A DNA stretch of 58,107 nt from Thermus arciformis (GTDB taxonomy: Bacteria; Deinococcota; Deinococci; Deinococcales; Thermaceae): the NCBI RefSeq assembly GCF_900102145.1, contig NZ_FNBC01000014.1, positions 1 to 58,107 of the forward strand, read 5' to 3'. The notes beneath the pieces were generated by a model. The model saw only the letters and a list, made by a program, of their open reading frames with translations, was not told the DNA's origin and did no database searches. A program made the position numbers and the translations under genes. This document shows positions 37,863 to 45,133 of the stretch, one piece after another (positions within the stretch are counted from its first letter, which is position 1; each line of letters opens with the position of its first letter).

Positions 37863-38206
37863 AGCTCCTTTTGGACGAGAACGTGGAAAGGGCCCTCTTC
37901 CTGGGCCTGAAGCGGCGCCACCCCGGGCTAGACGTGGTTCGGGTAGTGGACGTGGGCCTTGGGGGGAGATCAGACGCTGAGGTCCTGGAGTGGGCCGCCC
38001 GGGAAGGACGGGTGCTGGTGTCCAGGGACCACGCCACCCTGAGCGCCGAGGCCGCGCGGCGCATAGAGGAGGGCAGGCCCATGTCTGGGCTCATCCTCTT
38101 GCGCCGGGGGGTCGGCGTGGGCCGGATCTTGGAGGATCTGGAGCTCCTTCTGACTGCCGCGCGACCTGGGGAGCTGGAGAACGCCATCCTGTATCTGCCC
38201 TTCTAG
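37859..38206 (+). CDS. DUF5615/PIN-like toxin
   Basis: A 115-aa protein (GTG start, GTGA overlap with the antitoxin). KLLLDENVERALFLGLKRR supplies the first acidic Asp, followed by SDAEVLEWAAREGRVLVSRD with the second; both are typical of the DUF5615 (Mut7-C/PIN-like) toxin group that pairs with DUF433. A stabilisation module is its likely role on a plasmid or element. Confidence 0.83.
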   Translation: MKLLLDENVERALFLGLKRRHPGLDVVRVVDVGLGGRSDAEVLEWAAREGRVLVSRDHATLSAEAARRIEEGRPMSGLILLRRGVGVGRILEDLELLLTAARPGELENAILYLPF

Positions 38207-38209
38207 AGT

Positions 38210-38769
38210 TGGCCTTCGCGTTTCCTTCAAGGAGGTCCACCAGCTCCTTTTGGGCCCCTCGGTCACAAGCCAGGAGCTTAAAGGTCTCCGGCTTCTGGTG
38301 GACCTCTACCTGCTGAGGCGCCTGCCTCCCCTTGAGGCCAACGTGGGGAAGCGCCTGGTGAAAAGCTCCAAGCTCTACCTGCGGGACAGCGGTCTGGTCC
38401 ACGCCCTCCTGGGGCTCCGCACTTTGGAGGACCTCCTTGCCCACCCCGTGGTGGGGAGGAGCTATGAGGGCTTCGTGGTGGAGAACCTCCTCCAGGTGCT
38501 TCCCGAGGGGGGCGAGGCCTACTTCTACCGCACCCGGGCCGGGGCGGAGGTGGACCTGGTCCTCCTCCTGCCCGGGGGGAGGCTCTGGGCCGTGGAGGTC
38601 AAGCGGAGCCTTGATCCCCGGCCTTCCCGGGGGTTCCACGAGGCGCTGAAGGACCTCAAGCCCCAGGAGGCCTTCGTGATTTACCCGGGAGGGGAGACCT
38701 TCCCCGTTGGGGGAGGGAGTCTTCGCCGCTCCCCTTGGGGCGATGATGGAGCGGCTCTGGAGGAGGTAA
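38210..38769 (+). pseudogene. Truncated, frameshifted DUF4143 ATP-binding protein
   Basis: Only the C-terminal DUF4143 part remains: LVDLYLLRRLPPLEANVGKR, then LVKSSKLYLRDSGLVHALLG, EGFVVENLL and GAEVDLVLLLPGGRLWAVEVK (a D...E-x-K core). The N-terminal AAA domain is missing: the sequence starts right after the toxin stop. Near 38712 the frame must shift for the natural ending (GVFAAPLGAMMERLWRR, stop 38767-38769). It is non-functional. Confidence 0.75.
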
Positions 38770-38883
38770 GCGCCCGCCCTCGGGTTTCGCGGCCCGGGTC
38801 TATCCGGCCACACTGCCCTTGCTGGTGAGCGGTTGGCCAGGGCCGCGTGGCTCCCGGTGGGGGACCTTTACGACGGCCTTCAA

Positions 38884-39289
38884 CCCACATTCCGCATCCC
38901 TCCTCCCCTGGCCTTAGGATTTTGGGATGGAAGCCACACCCGATCTGCGGGTGTACGACCTCGGCCACCTGGGCCTGGTGGCCAGCACCGTGGACCGTAT
39001 CGGGCTGGTCCCCCTGGTGGACGAACGGGTGGGCCCCCGCCCGGGGGAAAAGGTGAGCACGGGGGTGGCCCTGGTCAGCCCCGAAGGGGCTACCTTGTAA
39101 GCGGCCATTATGAACGCCCTAGGCTTTGTCTCTTCTCCCCTCTACCTCTTCGGCCACTACTGGGAGGGTAAGCCCACGGAGTGGCTTCTGGGAAAGGGCG
39201 TCACCCCAGGCCTCCTCAACGACGACCGCATGGGCCGCATGCTGGACACCCTCATTACCTGCTGGAGTAAAGGGGGTGCGGAATGTGGG
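38884..39289 (+). mobile_element. Internally deleted IS1634-like element (MITE-like)
   Basis: Terminal repeats CCCACATTCCGCA (38884-38896) and TGCGGAATGTGGG (39277-39289) bound about 406 bp. Inside, the N-terminal part of an IS1634-type transposase begins at 38927 (VYDLGHLGLVASTVDRIG), shifts frame near 39090 (then GFVSSPLYLFGHYWEGKPTE, LNDDRMGRMLDTL) and is joined directly to the last codons (Y-L-L-E-stop, 39255-39269). The same terminal repeat and YYLLE end occur at 57853-57900, showing what was deleted. Confidence 0.75.
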
Positions 39290-39637
39290 GTGTACAAGGG
39301 GACGGGGGAAGTACGGCGCGCGGCGAGCTACGCCCTCCCCAGCCTGGGGACCGAGGAAGCAGACGCGAGGCGGCTTGGGGAGCTTCTCCTTTCCCGGTGG
39401 AAGATGGAGAACCGGTCCTTTTGGGTACGGGACGTCCTCCTCTATGAGGACGCCTGCCAGGTGCGGAACGTGGGGGCGCAGGTCTTGGCCGCCCTCCGGG
39501 CCTTTCTGGTGTCCCTGCTGCACCGCAGGGGGATGCGGGAGAAGATCACGCGCCAGCGTACCTTGAAAGCGGCCCTGGAGACCTTCTCCTTCCATCCCCT
39601 CTCCGCCCTCAGGTTCCTGGGGCTCTATGCGGCATAA
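39290..39637 (+). pseudogene. Transposase C-terminal remnant (ISAs1-like)
   Basis: After the deleted element, the open frame continues with an unrelated transposase end: GEVRRAASYALPSLGTEEAD, then LLLSRWKMENRSFWVRDVLL, YEDACQVRNVGAQVLAALRA. The 'W-x-x-E-N-x-x-x-W-V-x-D-V' pattern is the last DDE part of ISAs1/IS4-like transposases. No N-terminal half is present. The apparent single frame across 39110-39637 is a chance fusion of two relics. Confidence 0.65.
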
Positions 39638-39700
39638 CGGTCAAGTCTGCCCGGGCTTGCCTTGCAAAGGTCGGGATGACGGGCGTATACTCGCGCCCCG

Positions 39701-39853
39701 ATGGGCAAGCGCGGCTTCGTTTGCCGGGAGGCAAGCCCCAAGGAGGTCCTGGAGCACTGCCTGCGCCTGGCCCAGGAGGTGGCCCCGCCCACCCCCAAGG
39801 GCAAGCGGGGCCGCTCCTGGCGCTACGACCACGCCCGCAAAGTGTTCTCCTGA
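39701..39853 (+). CDS. Short ORF, 50 aa, possible transposase N-terminus
   Basis: MGKRGFVCREASPKEVLEHC leads to KGKRGRSWRYDHARKVFS and a stop. The 'K-R-G-R-x-W-R-Y-D' stretch looks like the beginning of several transposases, so this may be a truncated relic. It does have good upstream signals: TTGCAA (39662-39667), 18 bp, TATACT (39686-39691), then ATG after 9 nt. Confidence 0.4.
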   Translation: MGKRGFVCREASPKEVLEHCLRLAQEVAPPTPKGKRGRSWRYDHARKVFS

Positions 39854-40319
39854 CGGGGAAAGAGTTATCTGGCCCCACTCCTCAAGCGGAGGTGCGGCCG
39901 GTTATCCGGCTTCGGGGCGCGAGCGCTTTTGGAGCTCATCGCTTACGGCCTTAGGGTTCTTCTCTCCCTCCTCCCGCCCCCTCCGGGGTACAAGGCGATT
40001 TGCTAGGCAAGCCCGCACCTCGTTGACAAGGCTTTCCCTCTCGGCCACCCTGTTAACTAGGGACTGGGCCCGGGGTTTCCCCGGGCTTAGTACGTTAGGG
40101 AAAGATCCAAAGCTGCTCCCACGAAGCTGGATCCCTCAAAAGGGCGAACACTTCGGAGGTCACGTCCCGGGCAAAAAGGCGACCTTGTCTCCCCGTACTC
40201 GTCCGCGTAGATCGCGAAAGCCAGTTCCACCGGGGCCAGTTTACCCGGAAGAATCTGCACGAACCCCCCTTGCGCCCGCACGGGAAGCGCTATGCCCCAA
40301 CCGCTTCCCAGAATTGCCG
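39854..40319. other. Gene-poor stretch after IS relics
   Basis: I see no supported gene, clear repeat or terminator with a T-run. The base composition is less biased than in the neighbouring genes. A minus-strand frame (40087-40356) exists but is not convincing. Probably decayed mobile-element sequence. Confidence 0.4.
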
Positions 40320-40348
40320 TTGCGCCAGAAGAGGACAGGCCGTATCGT
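40320..40348 (+). promoter_or_regulatory. Leaderless promoter of the XRE regulator
   Basis: TTGCGC (40320-40325), 17 bp, TATCGT (40343-40348), six bases before the ATG at 40355. Confidence 0.7.
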
Positions 40349-40354
40349 GTGGTC

Positions 40355-41002
40355 ATGCCGCGCACCAGCAAACGCCCCCTTCCCCGCCACGTCCTCCGCA
40401 TCGGCGAGAGGCGGCGGGAGCTTGGCCTTACCCAGGAAGAGCTCGCCCGCATGGCGGGCTTCTCCACCAGCCTCATGGCCAAGATCGAGCGGGGCGCCGT
40501 GGACCCCAAGACCCTCTCCGCCCAGTACCTGGTGGGCCTCGCCAGGGCCCTCGGCCTCACCCTCTCCCAGGTCATGGGGGAGGATGTCCCCGGGGACGAC
40601 CTGGGCTTCGTCCCCTTCACCCTTCCCGTCTACACCTCTCCCAAAGAGCTGGAGGAAGGCAAGCCCGCCTCCCGGGCCTTCCTCGCTCCGGCCGAGCTTC
40701 CCCGGGGGGCGGTGGTGGAGCGCCTCGCCTTCCTGGAAGTCCCGGGGAGGTGGCTCGCCACCCTGGACCTCCCCTTCCCCACCGCCCGGAGGGTCTGGGT
40801 CCTCACCGAGCTCAGGCCTCTTCTCCAGCCCCAGGCCGTCTACCTGGGGAAGGCCCAGGGCCACGCCGCCTTCTTCCCTCACGAAGCCCTGGAGAGGGAT
40901 CCTCTGGCCCTCTACCCCCTCCACCCGGACCTCCCCACCCTCTGGCTCAAGGAGGAGCGCCCCGAGGTCTTGGGCCTGGTGCGGGGGTGGCGGGTGCTGT
41001 AA
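40355..41002 (+). CDS. XRE-family transcriptional regulator
   Basis: A 215-aa protein. The N-terminal HTH is clear: IGERRRELGLTQEELARMAG, then STSLMAKIERGAVDP (about residues 17-52). The C-terminal about 120 residues form an unrecognised beta-rich sensor-like domain with no Ser/Lys peptidase pair. The ATG at 40355 is fixed by a promoter whose -10 ends 6 nt upstream; an in-frame ATG at 40292 lies before the promoter and is rejected. It stands directly upstream of the replication/partition genes and may control them. Confidence 0.78.
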   Translation: MPRTSKRPLPRHVLRIGERRRELGLTQEELARMAGFSTSLMAKIERGAVDPKTLSAQYLVGLARALGLTLSQVMGEDVPGDDLGFVPFTLPVYTSPKELEEGKPASRAFLAPAELPRGAVVERLAFLEVPGRWLATLDLPFPTARRVWVLTELRPLLQPQAVYLGKAQGHAAFFPHEALERDPLALYPLHPDLPTLWLKEERPEVLGLVRGWRVL

Positions 41003-41012
41003 AGGCCAGGTA

Positions 41013-41081
41013 TTGCCAAAACCGGTGATATATGCTAACCTCCGGTTGTGGCTAGCCAACTCTGGGGGGACGTGCTAAACT
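41013..41081 (+). promoter_or_regulatory. Tandem promoter candidates before the rep-like gene
   Basis: P1: TTGCCA (41013-41018), 17 bp, TAACCT (41036-41041). P2: TAGCCA (41053-41058), 17 bp, TAAACT (41076-41081). P2 is followed by aaggaggtgag at about 41090, which leads only into a very short frame (VRGRLRTRSGR stop). The rep-like gene would then have a leader of about 200 nt. Confidence 0.5.
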
Positions 41082-41176
41082 CCAGGGTTAAGGAGGTGAG
41101 AGGTCGCCTAAGGACGCGTAGCGGTAGGTAAAAGCAGGAAGACCGGGGTTTCCCCCGATCCCTTCACCGCAAGCAT

Positions 41177-41215
41177 CTTGGTACTCTCGAGATCCCCTAA
41201 TCCGAGGGTACCAAG
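41177..41215. repeat. 13-bp inverted repeat in the rep leader
   Basis: CTTGGTACTCTCG (41177-41189) and CGAGGGTACCAAG (41203-41215), complementary at 12 of 13 positions (the exception is a T-G wobble in RNA). A long hairpin in the leader or a dyad binding site could set initiator expression. A smaller hairpin CGGGG/CCCCG lies near 41143-41157. Confidence 0.6.
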
Positions 41216-41290
41216 CGGAAGGGAAAATGTCAACCCGGGTGGAAGCCCCACGGGCCCCAGGGCCGGGGGTAAGCGGCCCAGAAGGCAACC

Positions 41291-42367
41291 GTGGGAGCGC
41301 GAATCGGCTGGACCCATCTGGAATCGCCAAACGGATTCACCCTCATCCCCAACCCCCTCTTGAACAGGCTCCTCTCGGCTAGGTTGCCGGACGCCGCCCA
41401 CTCCGTCTTCCTCGCCCTCGCCTCTCGCCGCAACCTCTACTTCCACAAGGCCTCCACGAAGGACCTGGCCCGCCTCCTCGGGCGGGACCGCCGCACCGTG
41501 GAGAAGGCCCTCCTCGCCCTCTGGGAGGCGGGCCTGGTGGAGCGGGACGCCACGGGGTGGTGGCTTTCCGATGCCCCGCCCGGGCAGGACCTGCAGGCCC
41601 CCGTGCACGCCGTGCAGACCCCCTTGCAAGCTTTGCAAGGCACGGGTGAGGAAAACGCCCTCCAGGACGGGCTTCTCTCGGTGCGGGAAATAAAGGAAAA
41701 AGAAACAACTACTGAAGAAAAAAATCCTCCTCATCCTCACGCCCAAGCGGCGGAGGCGGAGGAGGCTGAAGAGGTAGAGGCTGACCGCAAAGCCCCGGAG
41801 GAAAGGGCGGTCTCCGCCTCTCCCTCAGAGGGAGGAGGGGAAGCGACCTTCCCGGTTCCTTCGCCGTCTCCGGCCTCCCCTTCCCCTTCTGGATCTTCCC
41901 CGGCGCTCGTGAATGAAGGCACGAAGTACCGCCTCCAGGCCCGCCTCAAGGAAGCGGGGCTCTGGGTGGACTTCTACCGGGTCTTCCGCCCGGGCTTCGC
42001 CCACGGGGGGCTTTGGCGGGCCTACCTGGAGCGCCTGGAGCGGGAGGCCCTGCCCCTGGGGGAGGCCTTCGTCCAGGCCCTGGACCGCACCCTGAAGGGA
42101 GCCCGCCTCGGCGCGGTCCGCTACCCGGCGGCCTACCTGGACCGCCTTCTCCAAGACCTCGCCCCGCCCGAGCGCTCCGAGCACCCCTCCCCTCCCCCGC
42201 CCTCGTTGGAAGAGGTGCCCAAGGACGCCCTTCTCCTCCTCCCCGACGGGAGGCGGGGGTACTTCGCCGGGTGGACCTCGGGCGGGGCCAAGGCCTTCGT
42301 GGAGGTGGACGGGGTGGCCTACCTGGTGGACCGGGAGAGCGTCCTCCAGGCGCGTGTGCTAGGGTAG
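41291..42367 (+). CDS. Replication-initiator-like winged-helix protein, 358 aa
   Basis: GTG start. The N-terminal region NGFTLIPNPLLNRLLSARLP is followed by a winged helix (TKDLARLLGRDRRTVEKALL ALWEAGLVERD, about residues 55-85). A low-complexity acidic/Pro-Ser linker (about 120-205) follows, then a helical domain (210-305) and a small beta end domain. This layout (HTH, linker, helical domain) is common in plasmid replication proteins of the DnaD/RepA-like kind. Position upstream of parAB and behind a structured leader supports a replication role; direct family proof is lacking. Confidence 0.6.
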   Translation: MGARIGWTHLESPNGFTLIPNPLLNRLLSARLPDAAHSVFLALASRRNLYFHKASTKDLARLLGRDRRTVEKALLALWEAGLVERDATGWWLSDAPPGQDLQAPVHAVQTPLQALQGTGEENALQDGLLSVREIKEKETTTEEKNPPHPHAQAAEAEEAEEVEADRKAPEERAVSASPSEGGGEATFPVPSPSPASPSPSGSSPALVNEGTKYRLQARLKEAGLWVDFYRVFRPGFAHGGLWRAYLERLEREALPLGEAFVQALDRTLKGARLGAVRYPAAYLDRLLQDLAPPERSEHPSPPPPSLEEVPKDALLLLPDGRRGYFAGWTSGGAKAFVEVDGVAYLVDRESVLQARVLG

Positions 42368-42373
42368 AGGGGA

Positions 42374-42955
42374 ATGGTCACGACGCCCCCTTCACCTTCC
42401 CTGAGCCGGGTTCCCATAAGGTTTGGCGCCCACTACGCCGCCGTGGTGATGGTGGAAGGGCAGGTCTTCGTGAAGGAGAGCCAGGCCCCGAACGGCCAGG
42501 TCTACACCTTCTACCGCCTCCGCCTCCCGGACGGGAGCTTCCTCCGCCTGCCTAGGGCCCACCGGGGCCGGCCCATGGCCGAGCTGGTGGGGGCGCGCAT
42601 CCGGGGCACCTTTTGGCCCCGCACGAACGGCCAGGGCCTTCTGGAGAAGTCCCTTCGCCTTGGTCGGATCGGGGTTCCCAGGGGGGACGGGAAGGGACAC
42701 CCCTTGATGGCCGCCCAGGGCCGCGTGGCCTTCGTGGACCGGGAGGAGGGGAGGTTTGGCCTCGAGGTGCGGCCCAATCCCAAGGGGCGCCTCAAGGAGC
42801 CCTTCACCCTCGTCCTCTGGGCCCCCCTGAGCCTCCTGGAGGCCCTGCCCCCCGTGGGAAGCGGGGTCTATGTGGAGGGGGAGGCCCGCTTGAAGACCCG
42901 GCGGCTCGTGGCGAAGAAGGTGGAGCCTGCCAGGCTCTGGGACGATCCTTCCTGA
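42374..42955 (+). CDS. Hypothetical OB-fold-like protein, 193 aa
   Basis: Beta-rich throughout, with basic residues between strands (FYRLRLPDGSFLRLPRAHRG; GRVAFVDREEGRFGLEVRPN) and an ending VGSGVYVEGEARLKTRRLVA that is typical of an OB-fold barrel. It may bind nucleic acid. Six bases separate it from the rep-like gene, so the two are co-transcribed. Confidence 0.55.
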   Translation: MVTTPPSPSLSRVPIRFGAHYAAVVMVEGQVFVKESQAPNGQVYTFYRLRLPDGSFLRLPRAHRGRPMAELVGARIRGTFWPRTNGQGLLEKSLRLGRIGVPRGDGKGHPLMAAQGRVAFVDREEGRFGLEVRPNPKGRLKEPFTLVLWAPLSLLEALPPVGSGVYVEGEARLKTRRLVAKKVEPARLWDDPS

Positions 42956-43046
42956 AGGAGGGGGTGGTCCCCGCCGGCCTCGAGGCCACGGCAGGGAGGC
43001 CGAAAGGCTCTTATCCGGGTGATTTAGAACACACCCGCTGTGGGAT

Positions 43047-43075
43047 TTGACTCACGGCGTGAGGCGGGTTATATT
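43047..43075 (+). promoter_or_regulatory. parAB promoter with internal dyad
   Basis: TTGACT (43047-43052), 17 bp, TATATT (43070-43075), the closest to consensus in the window; the ATG follows after 10 nt. CTCACG-G-CGTGAG (43051-43063), a perfect dyad, lies between the two boxes and is a likely autoregulatory operator. Confidence 0.78.
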
Positions 43076-43085
43076 GCTTCCAACC

Positions 43086-44045
43086 ATGAAGAAGACCGTC
43101 CTTATTCCCCTCAAGGACTGGGCGATGGAGCAGGGGCTCTCCTACTCCGGCGCCCTCAAGCAGATCCAGGAGGGGAGGCTCAACGCGCGGCGCCTTGGCC
43201 GCTACTGGTACGTGGTCAAGGAGGTGGAGGCCCCGGGGGGAGAAGGGGTGGTGCTCACCCTCTTCACCCACGCCGGGGGGGCGGGGAAGACCTCCCTGGC
43301 CCGGGACCTGGGGTACGAGATGGCCTCTAGGGGCAAGCGCGTTCTTCTCGTGGACGTGGACCCCCAGGCCAACCTCTCCGCCTGGCTCGGCATCGTGGAC
43401 GCTCCGGTAGAGGAGACCCTTCTCGGGCTCCTAGAGGGTAAGGGACGCTTCAGGCCGAGGGAGGTGCTTCCGGGGGTTAGCCTCATCCCCGCGCATGTGG
43501 AACTTGCCCGGGCCGAGCTCGTCCTCATCCGTGAGCCCTACAAGATGTTCGCCCTGAGGAAGGCCCTGGAAGCTTTCCGGCAGGAGTACGACCTCATCCT
43601 CGTTGACTCCTTGCCCTCTCTGGGTTCCTTAGCCGGGGTTGCGGGCATGGCCGGGGACGGCCTCCTGGTTCCCGTGGAGGCCTCACCCAAGGGTCTTCAG
43701 GCCCTGCCCACGGTGCTTTCCGTGGCCCAGGACTACGCCGAGGGGTTGGCCTCTCTGGGGATGTGGGGCGGGGGCGCCTTCGTCCGCGCCCTCATCCCTA
43801 ACGGGCTGGAAGGGACGGTCCGGGACCGGGAGGTTTTGGCCCAGCTCGAGGGCCTTGGAGGGCGGATCCCCTTAGCACCCCCCTTGGTGCGCCGTCCGGC
43901 GGTGTACCGGGAGGCTCAAGTACAGCGGCTTCCGGTGCAGGCGGTGGGCGGGGAGGAGGTGCGGCGGGAGATGCGGGCCCTCGGGGACTTCCTGGAGGGG
44001 ATCCTGGAGCAGGTCAAGGCTGAGCTACACAAGGAGGTGGCCTGA
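43086..44045 (+). CDS. parA: ParA partition ATPase
   Basis: A 319-aa protein. The N-terminal about 45 residues form a small MerR/excisionase-like helix-turn-helix (IPLKDWAMEQGLSYSGALKQ, then RLNARRLGRYWYV). A ParA/MinD ATPase follows, with Walker A HAGGAGKTS (62-70), DVDPQANLS and ILVDSLPSLGSL. The Lys that normally begins the deviant Walker motif (KGGVGKT) is Ala63 here. ParA with ParB segregates low-copy replicons; the extra DNA-binding domain suits promoter autoregulation. The ATG at 43086 is set by the promoter. Confidence 0.88.
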   Translation: MKKTVLIPLKDWAMEQGLSYSGALKQIQEGRLNARRLGRYWYVVKEVEAPGGEGVVLTLFTHAGGAGKTSLARDLGYEMASRGKRVLLVDVDPQANLSAWLGIVDAPVEETLLGLLEGKGRFRPREVLPGVSLIPAHVELARAELVLIREPYKMFALRKALEAFRQEYDLILVDSLPSLGSLAGVAGMAGDGLLVPVEASPKGLQALPTVLSVAQDYAEGLASLGMWGGGAFVRALIPNGLEGTVRDREVLAQLEGLGGRIPLAPPLVRRPAVYREAQVQRLPVQAVGGEEVRREMRALGDFLEGILEQVKAELHKEVA

Positions 44046-44953
44046 TGAGCCGTAAGCCGAGCCCCATGGACCCCTTCCTGGCCAGGGCGCTTTCTGCCTT
44101 GGAGGAGATGGAGGGGAAGCCCGTGCAGGCTGGCGGGAGGGTGCTTCCCCTCGAGGCTCTCGTCCCTTCCGCCCAGCCCCGGAGGCGCTTTGAGAACCTG
44201 GAAGCCCTCGCCGAGAGCATCCGGGAGAAAGGGGTCCTCCAGCCCCTCCTGGTGCGGCCCTTGGGGGACGGGAAGTACGCCATCGTGGCCGGGGAGAGGC
44301 GGTACCGGGCCGCGAGGATGGCGGGGCTTTCCGAGGTTCCGGTGCGGGTGGTGGAGCTCTCCGAGAAGGAGGCGAGGCTTCTCGCCCTCGTGGAGAACCT
44401 CCAGCGGGACGACCTGAACCCTTACGAGGAGACCATAGGGGTCCTCGCCCTCCTATCGGAAGACTTGGGGAGGTCCGTGGAGGAGGTGGTGGGGCTCCTC
44501 GAGCGGATGCGGAAGGAGAAGCGGGGGGTGGTTGCCCACAACGTTGTGGGCAGCCCCGAGGCCCAGAGGGTGGAGGAGGTCTTCAGGGCCCTGGGTCGGA
44601 TGTCTTGGGAGTCCTTCGTGCAGCATCGCCTCCCCCTCCTCTCCCTCCCCGAGGACCTGAGGGCGGCCCTGGAGGAGGGGGCGATCCCCTACACCGCCGC
44701 CCTGGAGCTCAAGAAGGTGAAGGACGAGCCCTCGCGGAAGGCCCTCCTAGAGGAAGCGAGGGCGGGCCTCTCCTTGCGGGAGCTGAAGGCCCGGGTGCGG
44801 GAGGTCTTGCGGAAGGAGAAGGCCCCCAAGCCCTGGCACCGGGAGGTGGTGGCGAAGCTTGCCCGGCTTGACCTCGAGGCCCTCCCTCCCGAGCGGCGGG
44901 AGCGGGTGGAGGGTCTCCTCTCCGAGCTCAGGAGGGTCCTGGAGGAGGCATGA
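44045..44953 (+). CDS. parB: ParB partition protein
   Basis: A 302-aa protein. The N-terminal CTP-binding/nuclease-like core has the hallmark GERRYRAARMAG (about residues 82-93) and ALVENLQRDDLNPYEE. A central HTH region binds the centromere, and the C-terminus is a helical dimerisation domain ending RRVLEEA. ATG overlaps the parA stop (TGATG). A 20-bp perfect palindrome lies inside the gene at 44533-44552. Confidence 0.92.
   Translation: MSRKPSPMDPFLARALSALEEMEGKPVQAGGRVLPLEALVPSAQPRRRFENLEALAESIREKGVLQPLLVRPLGDGKYAIVAGERRYRAARMAGLSEVPVRVVELSEKEARLLALVENLQRDDLNPYEETIGVLALLSEDLGRSVEEVVGLLERMRKEKRGVVAHNVVGSPEAQRVEEVFRALGRMSWESFVQHRLPLLSLPEDLRAALEEGAIPYTAALELKKVKDEPSRKALLEEARAGLSLRELKARVREVLRKEKAPKPWHREVVAKLARLDLEALPPERRERVEGLLSELRRVLEEA
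44533..44552. promoter_or_regulatory. Perfect 20-bp palindrome in parB (parS candidate)
   Basis: TGCCCACAACGTTGTGGGCA, self-complementary over all 20 bases, centred on a CG like canonical parS sites. It encodes A-H-N-V-V-G in parB. A matching core CACAATGTTGTG occurs in the repeat array at 8681-8713. Confidence 0.6.
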
Positions 44954-45126
44954 GGTTCCACGGACCAGCCCTTATGTTCCCCCTGGCCCTCCTCGCGGGG
45001 TGCGGCCTCGAGAGGGGCGGGAGCGTGGGAGCGCCCCGGGAGGCAAACCTCCGTTTCTCCGGAGGTGCGCTGGGAAGTAGCTCTGCAGGCCAAGGAACCC
45101 AGGCTTTCCCTGCTCTTCTAAGATAG
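44950..45126 (+). CDS. Small lipoprotein-like ORF, 58 aa
   Basis: ATG overlaps the parB TGA (ATGA, the standard coupling in this window). MRFHGPALMFPLALLAGC gives a short hydrophobic helix and an ideal lipobox LAGC (C18). The remainder is Gly/Ser/Ala-rich without clear structure. It could be a real small lipoprotein, a truncated gene, or a chance ORF. A hairpin ACCTCCG/CGGAGGT (45047-45066) lies within it. Confidence 0.4.
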   Translation: MRFHGPALMFPLALLAGCGLERGGSVGAPREANLRFSGGALGSSSAGQGTQAFPALLR

Positions 45127-45133
45127 TTAAGCG

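Noticed and set aside
40087-40356. 89-aa minus-strand gene
   Set aside because: Its ATG overlaps the ATG of the XRE gene and its first codons cover that gene's promoter; no upstream signals or family. Composition is not obviously shadow-like, so a decayed gene cannot be excluded.
42956-43046. Canonical chromosomal parS (TGTTTCACGTGAAACA type)
   Set aside because: No such sequence was seen here or elsewhere in the window; the palindrome inside parB is a better candidate centromere.
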